This document shows, one piece after another, positions 1-11,884 of a DNA stretch of 64,000 bases (its first letter is position 1; each line of letters opens with the position of its first letter). Made by a program: the position numbers and the translations under genes. This DNA comes from Siphonodentalium dalli (lineage: Eukaryota > Mollusca > Scaphopoda > Gadilida > Siphonodentaliidae). The notes beneath the pieces are model-generated. The model was given only the letters and a program-made list of their open reading frames with translations. It had not been told where the DNA came from and did no database searches. The stretch lies in NCBI GenBank assembly GCA_032622095.1, contig CP136063.1, forward strand, positions 275,581,426 to 275,645,425, read 5' to 3'.

Positions 1-579
1 GTTGAACAGGGATGTGACGACAGGGGTTGATTGTGTGTCTCGACCCCCACCCCGAACTTTGGTACAATTTGCTTAGCTGTGCAGTCATTCATACGTGAGG
101 AAAATCAAGATTATTTTGACTAACTGTTTCAAATAATGATACGTACAAGCCAACAAACGCAACAAACAAACCCGATTTTAAATAAATACATATACAAACT
201 TATGACTAACTCGGGGTGTCCAGTGATCTGTATATATGTTCAACTTGTTTTGGTAGTCATGTTGCTTTGCCATTACTAATTATTTATTTTTTCAGTGTAA
301 TAACATATGGGAGAGGGGGTACCCTTAAGTGAGTCAGTACTTGTCCCCCAATTCCTTTGTATGTATAAACAAATGTATGTGTTATATATCATGTGTTATC
401 TAAATTTGACATATATTTGAAATAAATATATCTAAACTAAACTTTGGTACATTCCAGCAGTCGGAAATTTCATGCATGACACAACATTAGTTGGACATTA
501 ATTTGACACCATATATAGGTTGGCATTGTTCTCATTGTTTGATTTTTTTCAACCAGTAAAAGTTGGTAATTTTCCAATC
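1..579. other. no gene or recognised element
   Basis: AT-rich sequence with only short chance reading frames. I see no splice-site-bounded coding stretch, RNA gene or repeat here. The first transposable element begins at the TTA at 580. Confidence 0.5.
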
Positions 580-582
580 TTA

Positions 583-1482
583 GGCCTGTTTTATACGACG
601 TGTAATACACGTGTAACGTTAACTCGTCGTCAACACGAGTTTTTAACGTTTGATTTATATGACGTGTTAACTTTACACGTGTGATCTACGAGATGGTGAC
701 GAATATTCAATATTCGTCACTCGTCAAGGATATGGTTAAAAGTCCCCCGACTAATTCGGAATGTTTTTTGAAGTGTCTGTCGCCATAGGCATTGACTGTT
801 TCGAACCAACCCTCGTTTCGAAGAAGGCGTCGGCATGACCGATTTTGCTCCCTAGGGGGCACACAATTGCATATTCAGTTGAGATACTGACAACATTAAT
901 GTTCTCAACATTAACTCCCTTTGACACAAAAGCATGAGAATAATTCCATTGCGTTTTGTACGCTCAGTGCGCATCCGTAACAGTTTTAGAAGGACAAGAT
1001 GTCGTAGATTTATAGCGGACGACATGACTTTATTTGTTTACGATGGGTTAACTCCCTTACGTCCCTTGACGCCAGTCTAGATTACACGTGTAAAGTTAAC
1101 ACGTCATATAAATCAAACGTTAAAAACTCGTGTTGACGACGAGTTAACGTTACACGTGTATTACACGTCGTATAAAACAGTCATAACTCTTCTGCGCATG
1201 TGCGATCGCCCTGGGGCTCAAAATGGGGTGAAATATTATGCCATATTGTGTTCCGTTACTCGTGTCATACCCGTCGTATAAATCAGCGACGCGTAATTGA
1301 CGAACAAGTGATGAGTTACGCGTCCAGGCCAGTCGTGTAATACGTCGACACGTGTAAGGACGAATTTCGACGAGTATCGTGGTTTTATACGACGTGTAAC
1401 ACACGATCAATTGCCGACTCTCTTATTTCACCAGGAAAATAGCCAGTTATACACGTGTATCACACGTCGTATAAAACAGGCC
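583..1482. mobile_element. PIF/Harbinger-like non-autonomous element, copy 1
   Basis: A 900-bp element that starts GGCCTGTTTTATACGACG and ends with the inverse. It is flanked by TTA at 580-582 and TTA at 1483-1485. A 3-bp TWA target duplication with GGCC-type ends is typical of the PIF/Harbinger superfamily. Inside, about 100 bp of the left end (583-683) is repeated inverted at about 1085-1181, so a roughly 600-bp inverted-repeat unit sits within the larger element. No transposase is encoded. An 86-codon minus-strand frame is a by-product of the repeat. The superfamily is inferred from the target site and termini. Confidence 0.75.
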
Positions 1483-1485
1483 TTA

Positions 1486-2385
1486 GGCCTGTTTTATACG
1501 ACGTGTAATACACGTGTAACGTTAACTCGTCGTCAACACGAGTTTTTAACGTTTGATTTATATGACGTGTTAACTTTACACGTGTGATCTACGAGATGGT
1601 GACGAATATTCAATATTCGTCACTCGTCAAGGATATGGTTAAAAGTCCCCCGACTAATTCGGAATGTTTTTTGAAGTGTCTGTCGCCATAGGCATTGACT
1701 GTTTCGAACCAACCCTCGTTTCGAAGAAGGCGTCGGCATGACCGATTTTGCTCCCTAGGGGGCACACAATTGCATATTCAGTTGAGATACTGACAACATT
1801 AATGTTCTCAACATTAACTCCCTTTGACACAAAAGCATGAGAATAATTCCATTGCGTTTTGTACGCTCAGTGCGCATCCGTAACAGTTTTAGAAGGACAA
1901 GATGTCGTAGATTTATAGCGGACGACATGACTTTATTTGTTTACGATGGGTTAACTCCCTTACGTCCCTTGACGCCAGTCTAGATTACACGTGTAAAGTT
2001 AACACGTCATATAAATCAAACGTTAAAAACTCGTGTTGACGACGAGTTAACGTTACACGTGTATTACACGTCGTATAAAACAGTCATAACTCTTCTGCGC
2101 ATGTGCGATCGCCCTGGGGCTCAAAATGGGGTGAAATATTATGCCATATTGTGTTCCGTTACTCGTGTCATACCCGTCGTATAAATCAGCGACGCGTAAT
2201 TGACGAACAAGTGATGAGTTACGCGTCCAGGCCAGTCGTGTAATACGTCGACACGTGTAAGGACGAATTTCGACGAGTATCGTGGTTTTATACGACGTGT
2301 AACACACGATCAATTGCCGACTCTCTTATTTCACCAGGAAAATAGCCAGTTATACACGTGTATCACACGTCGTATAAAACAGGCC
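1486..2385. mobile_element. PIF/Harbinger-like non-autonomous element, copy 2 (identical tandem copy)
   Basis: A second 900-bp copy in the same orientation, exactly 903 bp downstream of copy 1. Every line I compared matches copy 1. The two copies share the single TTA at 1483-1485 and the pair ends with TTA at 2386-2388. Sharing the target triplet suggests either insertion of one copy into the TTA of the other, or unequal exchange. An assembly duplication is also possible. Confidence 0.75.
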
Positions 2386-2388
2386 TTA

Positions 2389-3448
2389 GTGTTTGTCAGA
2401 TTGGATATTTCCAAGGGGAGCAAATTGAATTCTGCGAACCTGTGAGATTGATGTCTGGTTCAATTTGGGGGGGGGGTGCAGTTGGCCGGAAATTTGAGGA
2501 AACTTCTAGCCACGTCCCTAGAACATGTGTCTGTTGTCTATACAGAGACTATTGTGCAAAACGACTGCATTTAACGAAACAAAACATGTTAAACATGAAA
2601 TTGCTATAACTTTAAGACTAGATGATAGTACATACGTGTATCTGATAATCCATCGATACCATATAATCCTACTATTTCTTGAATAAGAAGAAACATTATA
2701 ATAACGAACACAGCAGAAGACATATCCATGCAGGTTCATATGAATTCGGTCAATGGTGACGTATCCGCCGAATTCGAAATCGACATGCGTTCGGGCGGTA
2801 TTTTAAGGATGGAATTATGAAATGGACATATGAAAGTGACAATCAACAATGATTTGCAATTGCTTCGCCGTCAACCGAAGTGCTCCCACAGCGTTACTAT
2901 CAATAGCGTTAATATTTGGCTAATTTCAGTAATATTCTCCCAGTTTACATTCAATAAAACAAATTTGTCTCCGCATTTAAAATTCTTTGATATAGATCGT
3001 TTATATTCTGCAATAATTTGTACACAAGAGACGGATTCTTATGTTTTATTGTGTTTTTAAACTCTGAGGTGGCGAAATCTCGGTTTGTTTACATTACGAA
3101 CATTTGAGTCCGTAATCGGAATCCGAATCCCAATCGGATTACCACGAAATTGAGATTACGGTCTGTTCGTTTACTGATTCTGCCAATTTCTGGTCTGTTC
3201 TTTTGCCGAACCAAGTCGCACGGGGACCAATCTGTAATCTGAATCCAGAATCTGAATCGGATTTTAGCGAAATAACGCCTCTGGGTTATAGTCATCTAAA
3301 TGCATGACTCCAATATAGAGTACACCGGACTTTAGTTTCTACGATGGGATGCTTGGTAGGTTCTGAGGTTTTGCTCGCTGTCTTGTTTGGATCATCAATG
3401 GAACTTGCGGGTTAGTCACTGCATGCTTGGTAGCACGACGTGTGCATC
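2389..3448. other. no gene recognised
   Basis: Contains only short frames with no family resemblance. Around 3108-3290 there are several diverged GGAATCCGAATC-type repeats in both orientations, which could be the remains of another inverted-repeat element. Nothing else is supportable. Confidence 0.4.
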
Positions 3449-4303
3449 TATGGGGCGCCATCCCTGCAAATATTCGTTTTCGGAGATATCTCCTCGTAAT
3501 TCGGAGATATCTCCTCGGTTTCGAGGAGATATCTGCTTGGAATATGGTCCATTATGGAGATATCTCCTTGGATCCAAGGAGATATCTGCTTGGATTATTG
3601 AGATATCTCCTTGAATCCTAGGAGATATCTCCTCGCAACTACGAGATATCTGCTTGAAATATTTCCAACGAGATATCTCCTTGAAACCGAGGAGATATCT
3701 CCATTATCCAAGCAGATATCTGCTCGGATTATGGAGATATCTCTTTGAAATAGTTTTCAACGAGATATCCCCTTGGACCCAAGGAGATATCTCCATATTC
3801 CAAGCAGATATCTGCTTGGATTATGGAGATATCACCTTGGAAAACCGTGGCCATGAAATATAAATGATTTCTCCACTGTACATATACGTTTTTTCCATTT
3901 TTTCGAAATACATCCAAGCAGATATCTGCTCGGAATATGGAGATATCGCCTTGAAATATTTTTCAAGCAGATATCTCCATAATCCGAGCAGATATCTGCT
4001 TGGATCCAAGGAGATATCTCCTTGAACATATTTCAAGGAGATATCTCCATAATGCGAGCAGATATCTCCTTGGATCCAAGGAGATATCTCCTTGGATCCA
4101 AGGAGATATCTGCTCGCATAATGGAGATATCTCCTCGGTTTCAAGGAGATATCTCCTTGAAAATATTTCCGAGGAGGTATCTCCATATTCCAAGCAGATA
4201 TCTCCTTGAAACCGAGGAGATATCTCCATAATGCGAGCAGATATCTGCTTGGATCCAAGGAGATATCTCCGAAAACGAATATTTGCAGGGATGGCGCCCC
4301 ATA
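3449..4303. mobile_element. inverted-repeat element filled with GATATC palindromes
   Basis: The ends are inverted copies of TATGGGGCGCCATCCC, continuing through CTGCAAATATTCGTTTTC, about 43 bp in all (3449-3491 and 4261-4303). The interior is an array of the palindrome GGAGATATCTCC and its variants. These are separated by 6-16-bp spacers such as TTGGATCCAA and TCCAAGCAGATATCTGCTTGGA, which are often palindromic themselves. Overlapping frames on both strands (repeated RRYLLG/DISL peptides) come from this array and are not genes. About 60 bp near 3850-3912 breaks the pattern. A non-autonomous DNA element is the best reading; the superfamily is unknown. Confidence 0.75.
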
Positions 4304-4938
4304 TACATCTGGTTAGTATACTGCACACTCTAACGAGGTTATGTCTATCTCCAGCATATATAAAGTACCCGGAATGTTACCATGCACGAGTTCTTGATTC
4401 GATGATGGGGGCATGATCATAAGTCGCTGCCTGCATGGTCCAGCGATATAGACTGCACCTGGTTAATCACCACATTTCTTTGCTCGACAATAAAGTACTT
4501 TATTTGTAGATCATCTCACTGCCCGATCGACATGTAAGATGACTCGGGTTATTCACCCTAATATATAGGCTCAGATTAAGAGTATCAGGGTTTATAGTAA
4601 TCTTTACGTGCGAGTCAATGATATGATATACATGAGGTTATATAGGACCCAACTGATTGCCTGATGTTTGGATGAGATGCCAGTCTGTGTTAGTCTCAAA
4701 GTGTTATGGCTCCGCGATATGGGTTCCCTGGCTTGGTATTCTTTCTAGACTCCGGGATAGTCGACTGGACTATATGATGATGGGTCTCAATAACTCGAGG
4801 TCCGTCAACATAATCTGTGTCTTGTCACTATTATTTCCGTGGTTGTATTATTAGTATGCAAACTTGGATTCTGCAGCCATGGCTCTAATATTATGTTCCC
4901 TAGTTGGAATCCCATTATCATATCTTCGGTGGTGTGGT
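4304..4938. other. no gene recognised
   Basis: Unique-looking sequence with short frames only. No motif, RNA gene or repeat that I can support. Confidence 0.4.
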
Positions 4939-4962
4939 CCCCCCCCCCCCCCCCCCCCCCCC
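4939..4962 (+). repeat. poly-C tract
   Basis: An uninterrupted run of about 24 C. Such runs are prone to slippage and to sequencing-length error. Confidence 0.95.
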
Positions 4963-5383
4963 GTGGATTATTCACATGGCCGTTTTCGCTCGAGGGTTCG
5001 TCACTTCAAATATAAGAAGCGATGTCTCTGTGTTATTTGATCTAATACGTCTCCCTAGTTTGTATAGTTGAACCTGAAATAATGCATACACATCTAGCTA
5101 AAACTGTATAGTATAATTAGAAAATAAAGCAACACATACAACAAATTAACCTACAGTTTATCTCACTTGTTTGTCCAGCAAGATCGCACCGATACTAGCA
5201 ATGCACGTGCCGTTTTGAAGTGCTTTCGATATATTTATGCATGGTGGTCCAATTTAATAATGATTACATTATAGAGTTTGGTCTTTAAGAGTATGCGCTA
5301 GTCCGTATAAAGATCTATAAATGCAGAGTGGGCCTATGTGTATGTCCCATGTGTTACCGACCTATAATTGGGTCTCTGGAACG

Positions 5384-5962
5384 TTAAAGGGGTACTGTAC
5401 GCCAAATGTTGTTGTTGGTTTCTATAGTCTCCGAGTCGGAGAATAAGGTAACAATTTTTCCATTATTTGAAAGTCTGTTGAGTACGAAGTCATGTTACGG
5501 ATGACAAATTTACCGGAATGCAAAAATACAAATTGTCGTTGTCGAGTAATTTTTGTAAAGTTTTCAACCAAATGAATCAAATAAAAGTTATATTATATGC
5601 ATACTAGTCCCATATAATCATTTAAGTTATTGTATCGTCGCTAGTCAGTGAGTGGCTTGAGTGTTCTCCCCGTATCATCATAACATTTTAAGCGATCGGT
5701 TTAACAATCCAGTATCCCTCAATTACTGTTTTTGATTACGGTAATTCGTAATTTAATTGACGCCATTTTATGGCTCCAGTCATAAATTCAATTTATATCA
5801 AATTATTAACTTTTAAATTATTAAATTTTAAGATAGCCTATTAACCTGAGCGTTTACAGAATACATCTTCGACTCAAATTACGTATGTTTCTATATATTA
5901 TCAATATTAGATCGTTGTTGTCACCGGAAATTTAATGAAAATGGCGTACAGTACCCCTTTAA
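5384..5962. mobile_element. TTAA-flanked MITE, family B, copy 1 (Kolobok/T2-like)
   Basis: Starts TTAAAGGGGTACTGTACGCC and ends GGCGTACAGTACCCCTTTAA, giving terminal inverted repeats that abut TTAA on each side. TTAA target sites with TTAAAGG termini are characteristic of T2-type MITEs of the Kolobok superfamily; piggyBac also uses TTAA. The interior is AT-rich and non-coding. A second copy lies at 36473-37024, sharing interior stretches such as GAATAAGGTAAC and TTAGATCGTTGTT. A more decayed relative may lie at about 7000-7620. Confidence 0.7.
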
Positions 5963-6383
5963 ACAAGACAATATATTTATACTTGATTTAATTCGAGACA
6001 GGGAGAGTGTGTGTCGCTGGACGGGTCAATTCACTCACTAGCCATCTATAGATATACAGGCTACACAGCGTGCAAACCTAGTGTTTTATATTATGAGATA
6101 AAACCTGAAATGTCGTATATTATAACCGATTAAATGTTGAGCATTCTTAATTCTGAAATTTCGTATACCCGTATTTCCGAAGCACAAAAAGTGAGCAACC
6201 AAATATTTGCAGAATATCAGGGTCAAAACACCCTTATAACGTCGACTTTTGGGGTAATTGTCGATTTTTTTTTTCTGATGGAATCGGACCGTCATGTATT
6301 TTCCGATTCCAGTAAAAAGTTATTTGGCGCGAAAATCCCGTGTACGACCTTTTCGAAGCCGATCGACAATATATGTATACTTG

Positions 6384-6590
6384 CAGGGGCCTGTAACGCG
6401 CTCCGCTGCCCGCCCCCTTTTGTCCTGCCCATATACGCCGCCTCTATATATATACGCGCCTGCTTCACGTTAATGGTATAGTGTAATAAGGACCATTAAC
6501 GTGAAGCAGGCGCGTATATATATAGTTCTAAGCGTCGTATATGGGCAGCGCAAAAGGGGGCGGGCAGCGGAGCGCGTTACATGCCCCTGT
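6384..6590. repeat. GC-rich foldback element
   Basis: Two inverted arms of about 93 and 98 nt (6384-6476 and 6493-6590), separated by 16 nt. The arm carries CAGGGGC, GTAACGCGCTCCGCTG, CCCGCCCCCTTTTG and a TATATATACGCGCCTGCTT segment. The arms differ at a few positions. The arm is far richer in GC than the flanks. A long hairpin of this kind is typical of a foldback MITE; no coding content. Confidence 0.8.
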
Positions 6591-7980
6591 GATACGATGT
6601 ACGGTACTCGAATTACCAAACGAATCATTTTGTTAGGGGGTCCTTCCACTCATCCGTTGAGTGAAGTTTTCCAGGATTGATCCATAGCGCGAAATTTATT
6701 GATCAGTTTTAAAGTGTTAAAACCCACACCAGATTCTGGGCGGGGAGATATACATGCATTTTCGCGATTTTGAAAAATGGGTTGATTATCGGAAGTTTTA
6801 GTTGGGCTTTTTTGGGTTGTTTCAGCACAAACATAATCGATTATTATTAGTGCTGAAAAATAATGTTTAGGGGGGGGGGGGTGTAATCAAAATTTCTTAA
6901 TTTCTGTATTGGGGTGGAGGTTGTTTAGCCTGAATTAGTTATATATAACGAGAACTTTACTAATACGTCAAGTGTGAGTAACCAGTGGAAATGGACATCG
7001 CTCTGGATAAAATATGATAACTTTCGCTGTACAGATTACGATTAGATTTAGTACGAATCGACGAATATTTTACGGATGGCAGCAAAATCGGAATACAACG
7101 AATAGAACGCCGTCATCTAGATATGATTCTCGTAAAATTTAAAGGGGTATCAAATTATATGTTACATTAGTAACACGTAGTAGACACCTTTCGCACAATG
7201 AACTATACATCAGATAAGAATTACGAATAGGGCAATATACGTCACTATATAATGTGTGCTACAACTTATCCGGTGTAATATAAACTGTGAACATGTTTTG
7301 GTTGAGGTACCGACGTCTTTTATGTGCTTAAGTTTCATCTGGACTATACTGCAAAGTCTATTATTTTCAATGGAAGGGGAATAAATCTTAGTTTGAATTC
7401 TGTTGCATTCTGGGAGCGAAACGGGGGAAATGTTTCTATGATTTCAGCTATTTTCTATTACTCTATGGGCACCTTCTGAGATACAGACGTTCTAAATGGT
7501 GATGAATTATAGTATTTCAATAATATTTTATGTCATATATTGTTATTGGAACCGTATATCAAGACACTATAAAAAATATAATCGGAGACTCGAAAATTAA
7601 ATGGGCCTTTAAAGCATCATTGACTATAATAAAGCTATGATGCTGGTAAACCAAAGTGATGCTGGTAAGAAACTTTATTGATTTGAGAAAATGCCAGTAT
7701 ATGTGTGAAGCACTCATGACCATTCATGATTTAAAATATTTTAATAATTCATGGCTGCTCTGGAATTAGCATAACTACAGGAATAGCTATCTTGGTTGTG
7801 GTTGCAGCAACCAAAAGTTCCAGTATTTCGATATTTAACCCTTTACCCAACAAACCGGCCAAAACCGGCCAATTAAAGCTTCAACAGCCTAAAATATCTT
7901 CGGTCTGTCTCAATAGAACCATACAAATATGGATATCATTGGAACCGGCTCCTTGACCACATTGTGATAGTTACAGTTAT
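6591..7980. other. non-coding stretch with a possible decayed family B MITE
   Basis: No gene is visible. Between about 7000 and 7620 there are stretches similar to the family B MITE, including a segment reading AATAGAACGCCGTCATCTAGATAT that resembles 36617-36640. The termini are not intact. A G-run at about 6870 is simple sequence. Confidence 0.35.
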
Positions 7981-7987
7981 GCCCTGT

Positions 7988-8202
7988 GCCAATGCATTAT
8001 CTTATATATGCGAGTCGACCATAGGTCGCCTCGCATATATAAGAGAATGCATTGGCCTAAAAAAATCTTTTTTTAACACTTTTTACCATTTTTTCTTACA
8101 TTCTTTAACAATTTTATAATTTGAATGTGTTAAGCCAATGCATTCTCTTATATATGCGAGGCGACCTATGGTCGACTCGCATATATAAGAGAATGCATTG
8201 GC
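7988..8202. mobile_element. element with palindromic ends (69-bp hairpins), copy 1
   Basis: Two 69-bp near-palindromes (7988-8056 and 8134-8202) in opposite orientation flank an AT-rich spacer of about 77 bp. Each hairpin runs GCCAATGCATTNTCTTATAT, then TGCGAGTCGACC, then the inverse, with a single off-symmetry position pair near the centre. CCCTGTG and CACAGGG lie just outside. Thus each terminal repeat is itself a palindrome. The same module recurs at 29948, 35998, 36285, 38813 and 39091. This copy lacks the outer TGTGACCCGCC repeats of the later copies. Confidence 0.8.
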
Positions 8203-8337
8203 ACAGGGCACTTCTGTTGGATAAAGGGTTAAAAATGTATGTTTTACATGTTTTATGCACATAATAATCATATCGTTCAGATTAGCCAAAGGATGCGAAA
8301 ATGGCAACTTTAGAAAAAATAATGGTACCATGATTTG

Positions 8338-9403
8338 CCCCCACCAGCATAATATATTGTAATACAGCACGTCCAACCAATATTAACAAGTGACCCAGCA
8401 GCATCATAGTAATACAGCAGGTCACACCAACATTAACCAGGGACCCACCAGCATCATAGTAATACAGCAGGTCCCACCAACATTAACCAGGGACCCACCA
8501 GCATCAAATATAGTAATACAGCAGGTCCCACCAATATTAACAAGTGACCCAACAGCATCATAGTAATACAGCACGTCACACCAATTTTAACATTAACCAG
8601 GGTCCCACCAGCATCATAGTAATACAGCAGGTCCCACTAACATGAACAGGGACCCACCAGCATCATATATAGTAATACAGCAGGTCCCATCAACATTAAC
8701 CAGGGACACAGCAGCATCATAGTAATACAGCAGGTCCCACCAACATTAATCAGGCACCCACCAGCATCACAGAAATACAGCACGTCCCACCAACATTAAC
8801 CAGGGCCCCACCAGCATCATAGTAATACAGCAGGTCCCATCAACATTAATCAGGGCCCCACCAGCATCATAGTAATACAACAGGTCCCAACAACATTAAC
8901 AGTGCCCCACCAGCATCATAGTAATACAGCAGGTCTCACCAACATTAACCAGGGTCCCACCAGCATTATAGTAATACAGCACGTCCCATCAACATTAACC
9001 AGGGCCCCACCAGCATCATATATTGTAATACAGCACGTCCAACCAATATTAACCAGGGACCCAACAGCATAATAGTAATACGGCAGGTCTCACCAACATT
9101 AATCAGGGACCCACCAGCATCATAGTAATACAGCACGTCCCACCAACATTAATCAGGGACCCACCAGCATCATATATAGCAATACAGCAACATGAACCAA
9201 CATTAACCAGGGCCCCACCAGCATCACAGTAACACAGCACGTCCAACCAACATTAACCAGGCACCCACCAGCATTATAGTAATACAGCTGGTCCCACCAA
9301 CATTAACCAGGGACCCACCAGCATCATAGTAATGTAGCTGGTCCCACCAACATTAACCAAGGCCCACCAGCATCATAGTAATACAACAGGTCTCACCAAC
9401 ATT
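8338..9403 (+). repeat. 50-bp minisatellite
   Basis: About 21 imperfect copies of a roughly 50-bp unit with recurring pieces ACCCACCAGCATCATAGTAA, TACAGCAGGTCCCACC and AACATTAACCAGGG. Copies differ by point changes and small indels such as ATATA insertions, so no frame runs through. It starts about 120 bp after the hairpin element. One stray diverged piece appears near 39240. Confidence 0.9.
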
Positions 9404-10447
9404 GATTTATTTCCACAATGGTGTATTGCCCCCACTTGATTATTATCGTCAATCTGTTAACACAACACGTGGATGAGTGTGCCCACGTCAACATAATTGT
9501 CAAATTCTGATACCATCGCTGCCGATGTCGTGGGAAATACCATATAAAACATACGTCCTCGGGAAGACCATCTGAAAGTTTTCCAATAAACGGTGATCGA
9601 TATTAATTAGAGAAATTCTACCAACGTAGTAGCGTCTTCCTCCACGTCCCAGTTTGCATTCGCGTGGGCCATGCCATCTGTAATTGACGAATATATAACC
9701 ATGGATTGGAACACAGGGGAGGGGATCACGAGCACGTATAGTACTACAGAAAGAGTCAATAGTGTGCCTGTCGTTTGCAGAACGAGGTCCCCAGAGGTTG
9801 AATTTAGTGACGCTATCCCGCATAGCTAGGGGGCTAGCATAACTAAATTCACTAACCGGGGACCTCATTCTGCTTAGGACTCATATTCTCTGGAAAGTTT
9901 CTTCATTATCAAAGTTCTATAGAAACTTCTTCACATAGATTCTATTTCTTTTTTAGTTTAGTTTTTCTATATCCCCAAATTGGCAGACGATACATTGCAT
10001 AATCGAGGTTCCCAGTGGGTGTACATCACAATATTCATCATTTGGGAACTTCAATCTGAGTCTGTGTCTCCCATAGCAGATGAGGCCATGTAGAATGAGC
10101 TCACAAGATGGTTTATTTGATGCTATCCCGCTGAGTACAGGAATGTGGCTAGAGGGTTCTGTTGGGGATATCGACCTTTTGGAATTTCCAACTGCATCCC
10201 CGGGTCCCCCATCGAACCACCTTCCCCCACACTAAAAGGCTGGAAAATTCCAACTGATGGGCATTTCAAGTCAAAAGTACAAAAATATGCAACACTATAG
10301 CGCATGAAAAACAACTAATTACTAGTTTGAAAATCAAACAAACAGTACAATGTCATGCAAAGTAGAAGCTCAGAGAGTAAGTGAAAACAGTTGTTGCCGA
10401 ATTTCGCGCTATAGACTGCATGGCCCTTGTCCCAATCGAACAATGAA
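9404..10447. other. no gene recognised; contains a foldback
   Basis: The longest minus-strand frame (about 122 codons at 9500-9868) runs into a foldback and has no recognisable domain, so I do not call it a gene. No other structure is supportable. Confidence 0.4.
9777..9873. repeat. short foldback
   Basis: The left arm begins GCAGAACGAGGTCCCC and the right arm ends GGGGACCTCATTCTGC. The arms are about 33-37 nt, include TGAATTTAGT, and are separated by about 30 nt. Few mismatches. Likely a small inverted-repeat element. Confidence 0.7.
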
Positions 10448-11884
10448 GCGATTCGTGGTAACCTGAACCATGCAGCCGCCTGATTCGTAGTAACCAGCCG
10501 CCCGATTAGTGTTAACCTGAACCATACAGCCGCCCAATTCGTAGTAACCTGAACAATGCAGCCGCTCGATTCGTAGTAACACGAACCATGCAGCCGCCCG
10601 ATTCGTAGTAACCTGAACCGTGCAGCCGGCCGATTCGTAGTAACCAGTCGCCCGATTCGTAGTAACCATCCGCCCAATTCGTAGTAACTGAACCGTGCAG
10701 CCGCCCGATTCGTAGTAACCTGAACCACACAGCCGCCCGATTCGTAGTAACCTGAACCATACAGCCGCCCGAATCTTATTAACCAGTCGCCCGATTCGTT
10801 GTCACCAGCCGCCCGATTCGTAGTAACCTGAACCATGTAGCCGCCCGATTCGTAGTAACCAGTCGCCCGATTCGTAGTAACCTGGACCATGCAGCCGCCC
10901 GATTCGTAGTAACCTGAACCACACAGCCGCCCGATTCGTAGTAACATGAGCCATGCAGCCGCCCGATTCGTAGTCACCAGCCGCCCGATTCGTAGCAACC
11001 TGAACCATACAGCCACTCGATTCGTAGTAACCAGTCGCCCGATTCGTAGTAACCTGAACCATGCATCCGCACGATTCGTAGTAACCAGCCGCCCGATTCG
11101 TAGTAACCAGCCGCTCGATTCGTAGTAACCAGCCGCCCGATTCGTAGTAACCTGAACCATGCATCCGCCCGATTCGTAGTAACCTGAACCATGCATCCGC
11201 CCGATTCGTTGTAACCTGAACCATGCATCCGCCAGATTCGTAGTAACATGAGCCATGCAGCCGCCCGATTCGTAGTCACCAGCCGCCCGATTCGTAGCAA
11301 CCTGAACCATACAGCCACTCGATTCGTAGTAACCAGTCGCCCGATTCGTAGTAACCTGAACTATGCATCCGCACGATTCGTAGTAACCAGCCGCCCGATT
11401 CGTAGTTACCAGCCGCTCGATTCGTAGTAACCAGCCGCCCGATTCGTAGTAACCTGAACCATGCATCCGCCCGATTCGTAGTAACCAGCCGCCCGATTCG
11501 TAGTAACCAGCCGCTCGATTCGTAGTCACCAGCCGCCCGATTCGTAATAACCTGAACCATGCATCCGCCCGATTCGTAGTAACCTGAACCATGCATCCGC
11601 CCGATTCGTAGTAACCAGCCGCCCGATTCGTAGTAACCAGCCGCTCGATTCGTAGTAACCAGCCGCTCGATTCGTAGTAACCTGAACCATGCATCCGCAC
11701 GATTCGTAGTAACCAGTCGCCCGATTCGTAGTAACCAGCCGCCCGATTCGTAGTAACCAGCCGCCCGATTCGTAGTAACCAGCCGCCCGATTCGTAGTAA
11801 CCAGCCGCTCGATTCGTAGTAACCAGCCGCCCGATTCGTAGTAACCTGAACCATGCAGCCGCCCGATTCGTAGTAACCTGACCC
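10448..11884 (+). repeat. 22/32-bp composite minisatellite
   Basis: About 55 units of two interleaved lengths. The short unit is CCGATTCGTAGTAACCAGCC plus GC (22 bp). The long unit replaces CAGC with CTGAACCATGCAGC (32 bp). The minus strand of both units has no stop codon in any of the three frames, so a 558-codon minus-strand frame (10315-11991) and several shorter ones appear. The protein would repeat VTTNRAAGYYESGGWLLRIG. I treat this as a satellite, not a gene. Confidence 0.9.

Noticed and set aside
1150-1410. 86-codon minus frame, repeated at 2053-2313
   Set aside because: Its exact repetition reflects the duplicated element; no domain, and it lies across inverted-repeat sequence.
3387-4328. 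Many overlapping RRYLLG-type frames on both strands
   Set aside because: All arise from the GGAGATATCTCC array inside a transposable element.
9500-9868. 122-codon minus frame as a gene
   Set aside because: Its N-terminal part is foldback sequence and nothing in it resembles a known family.
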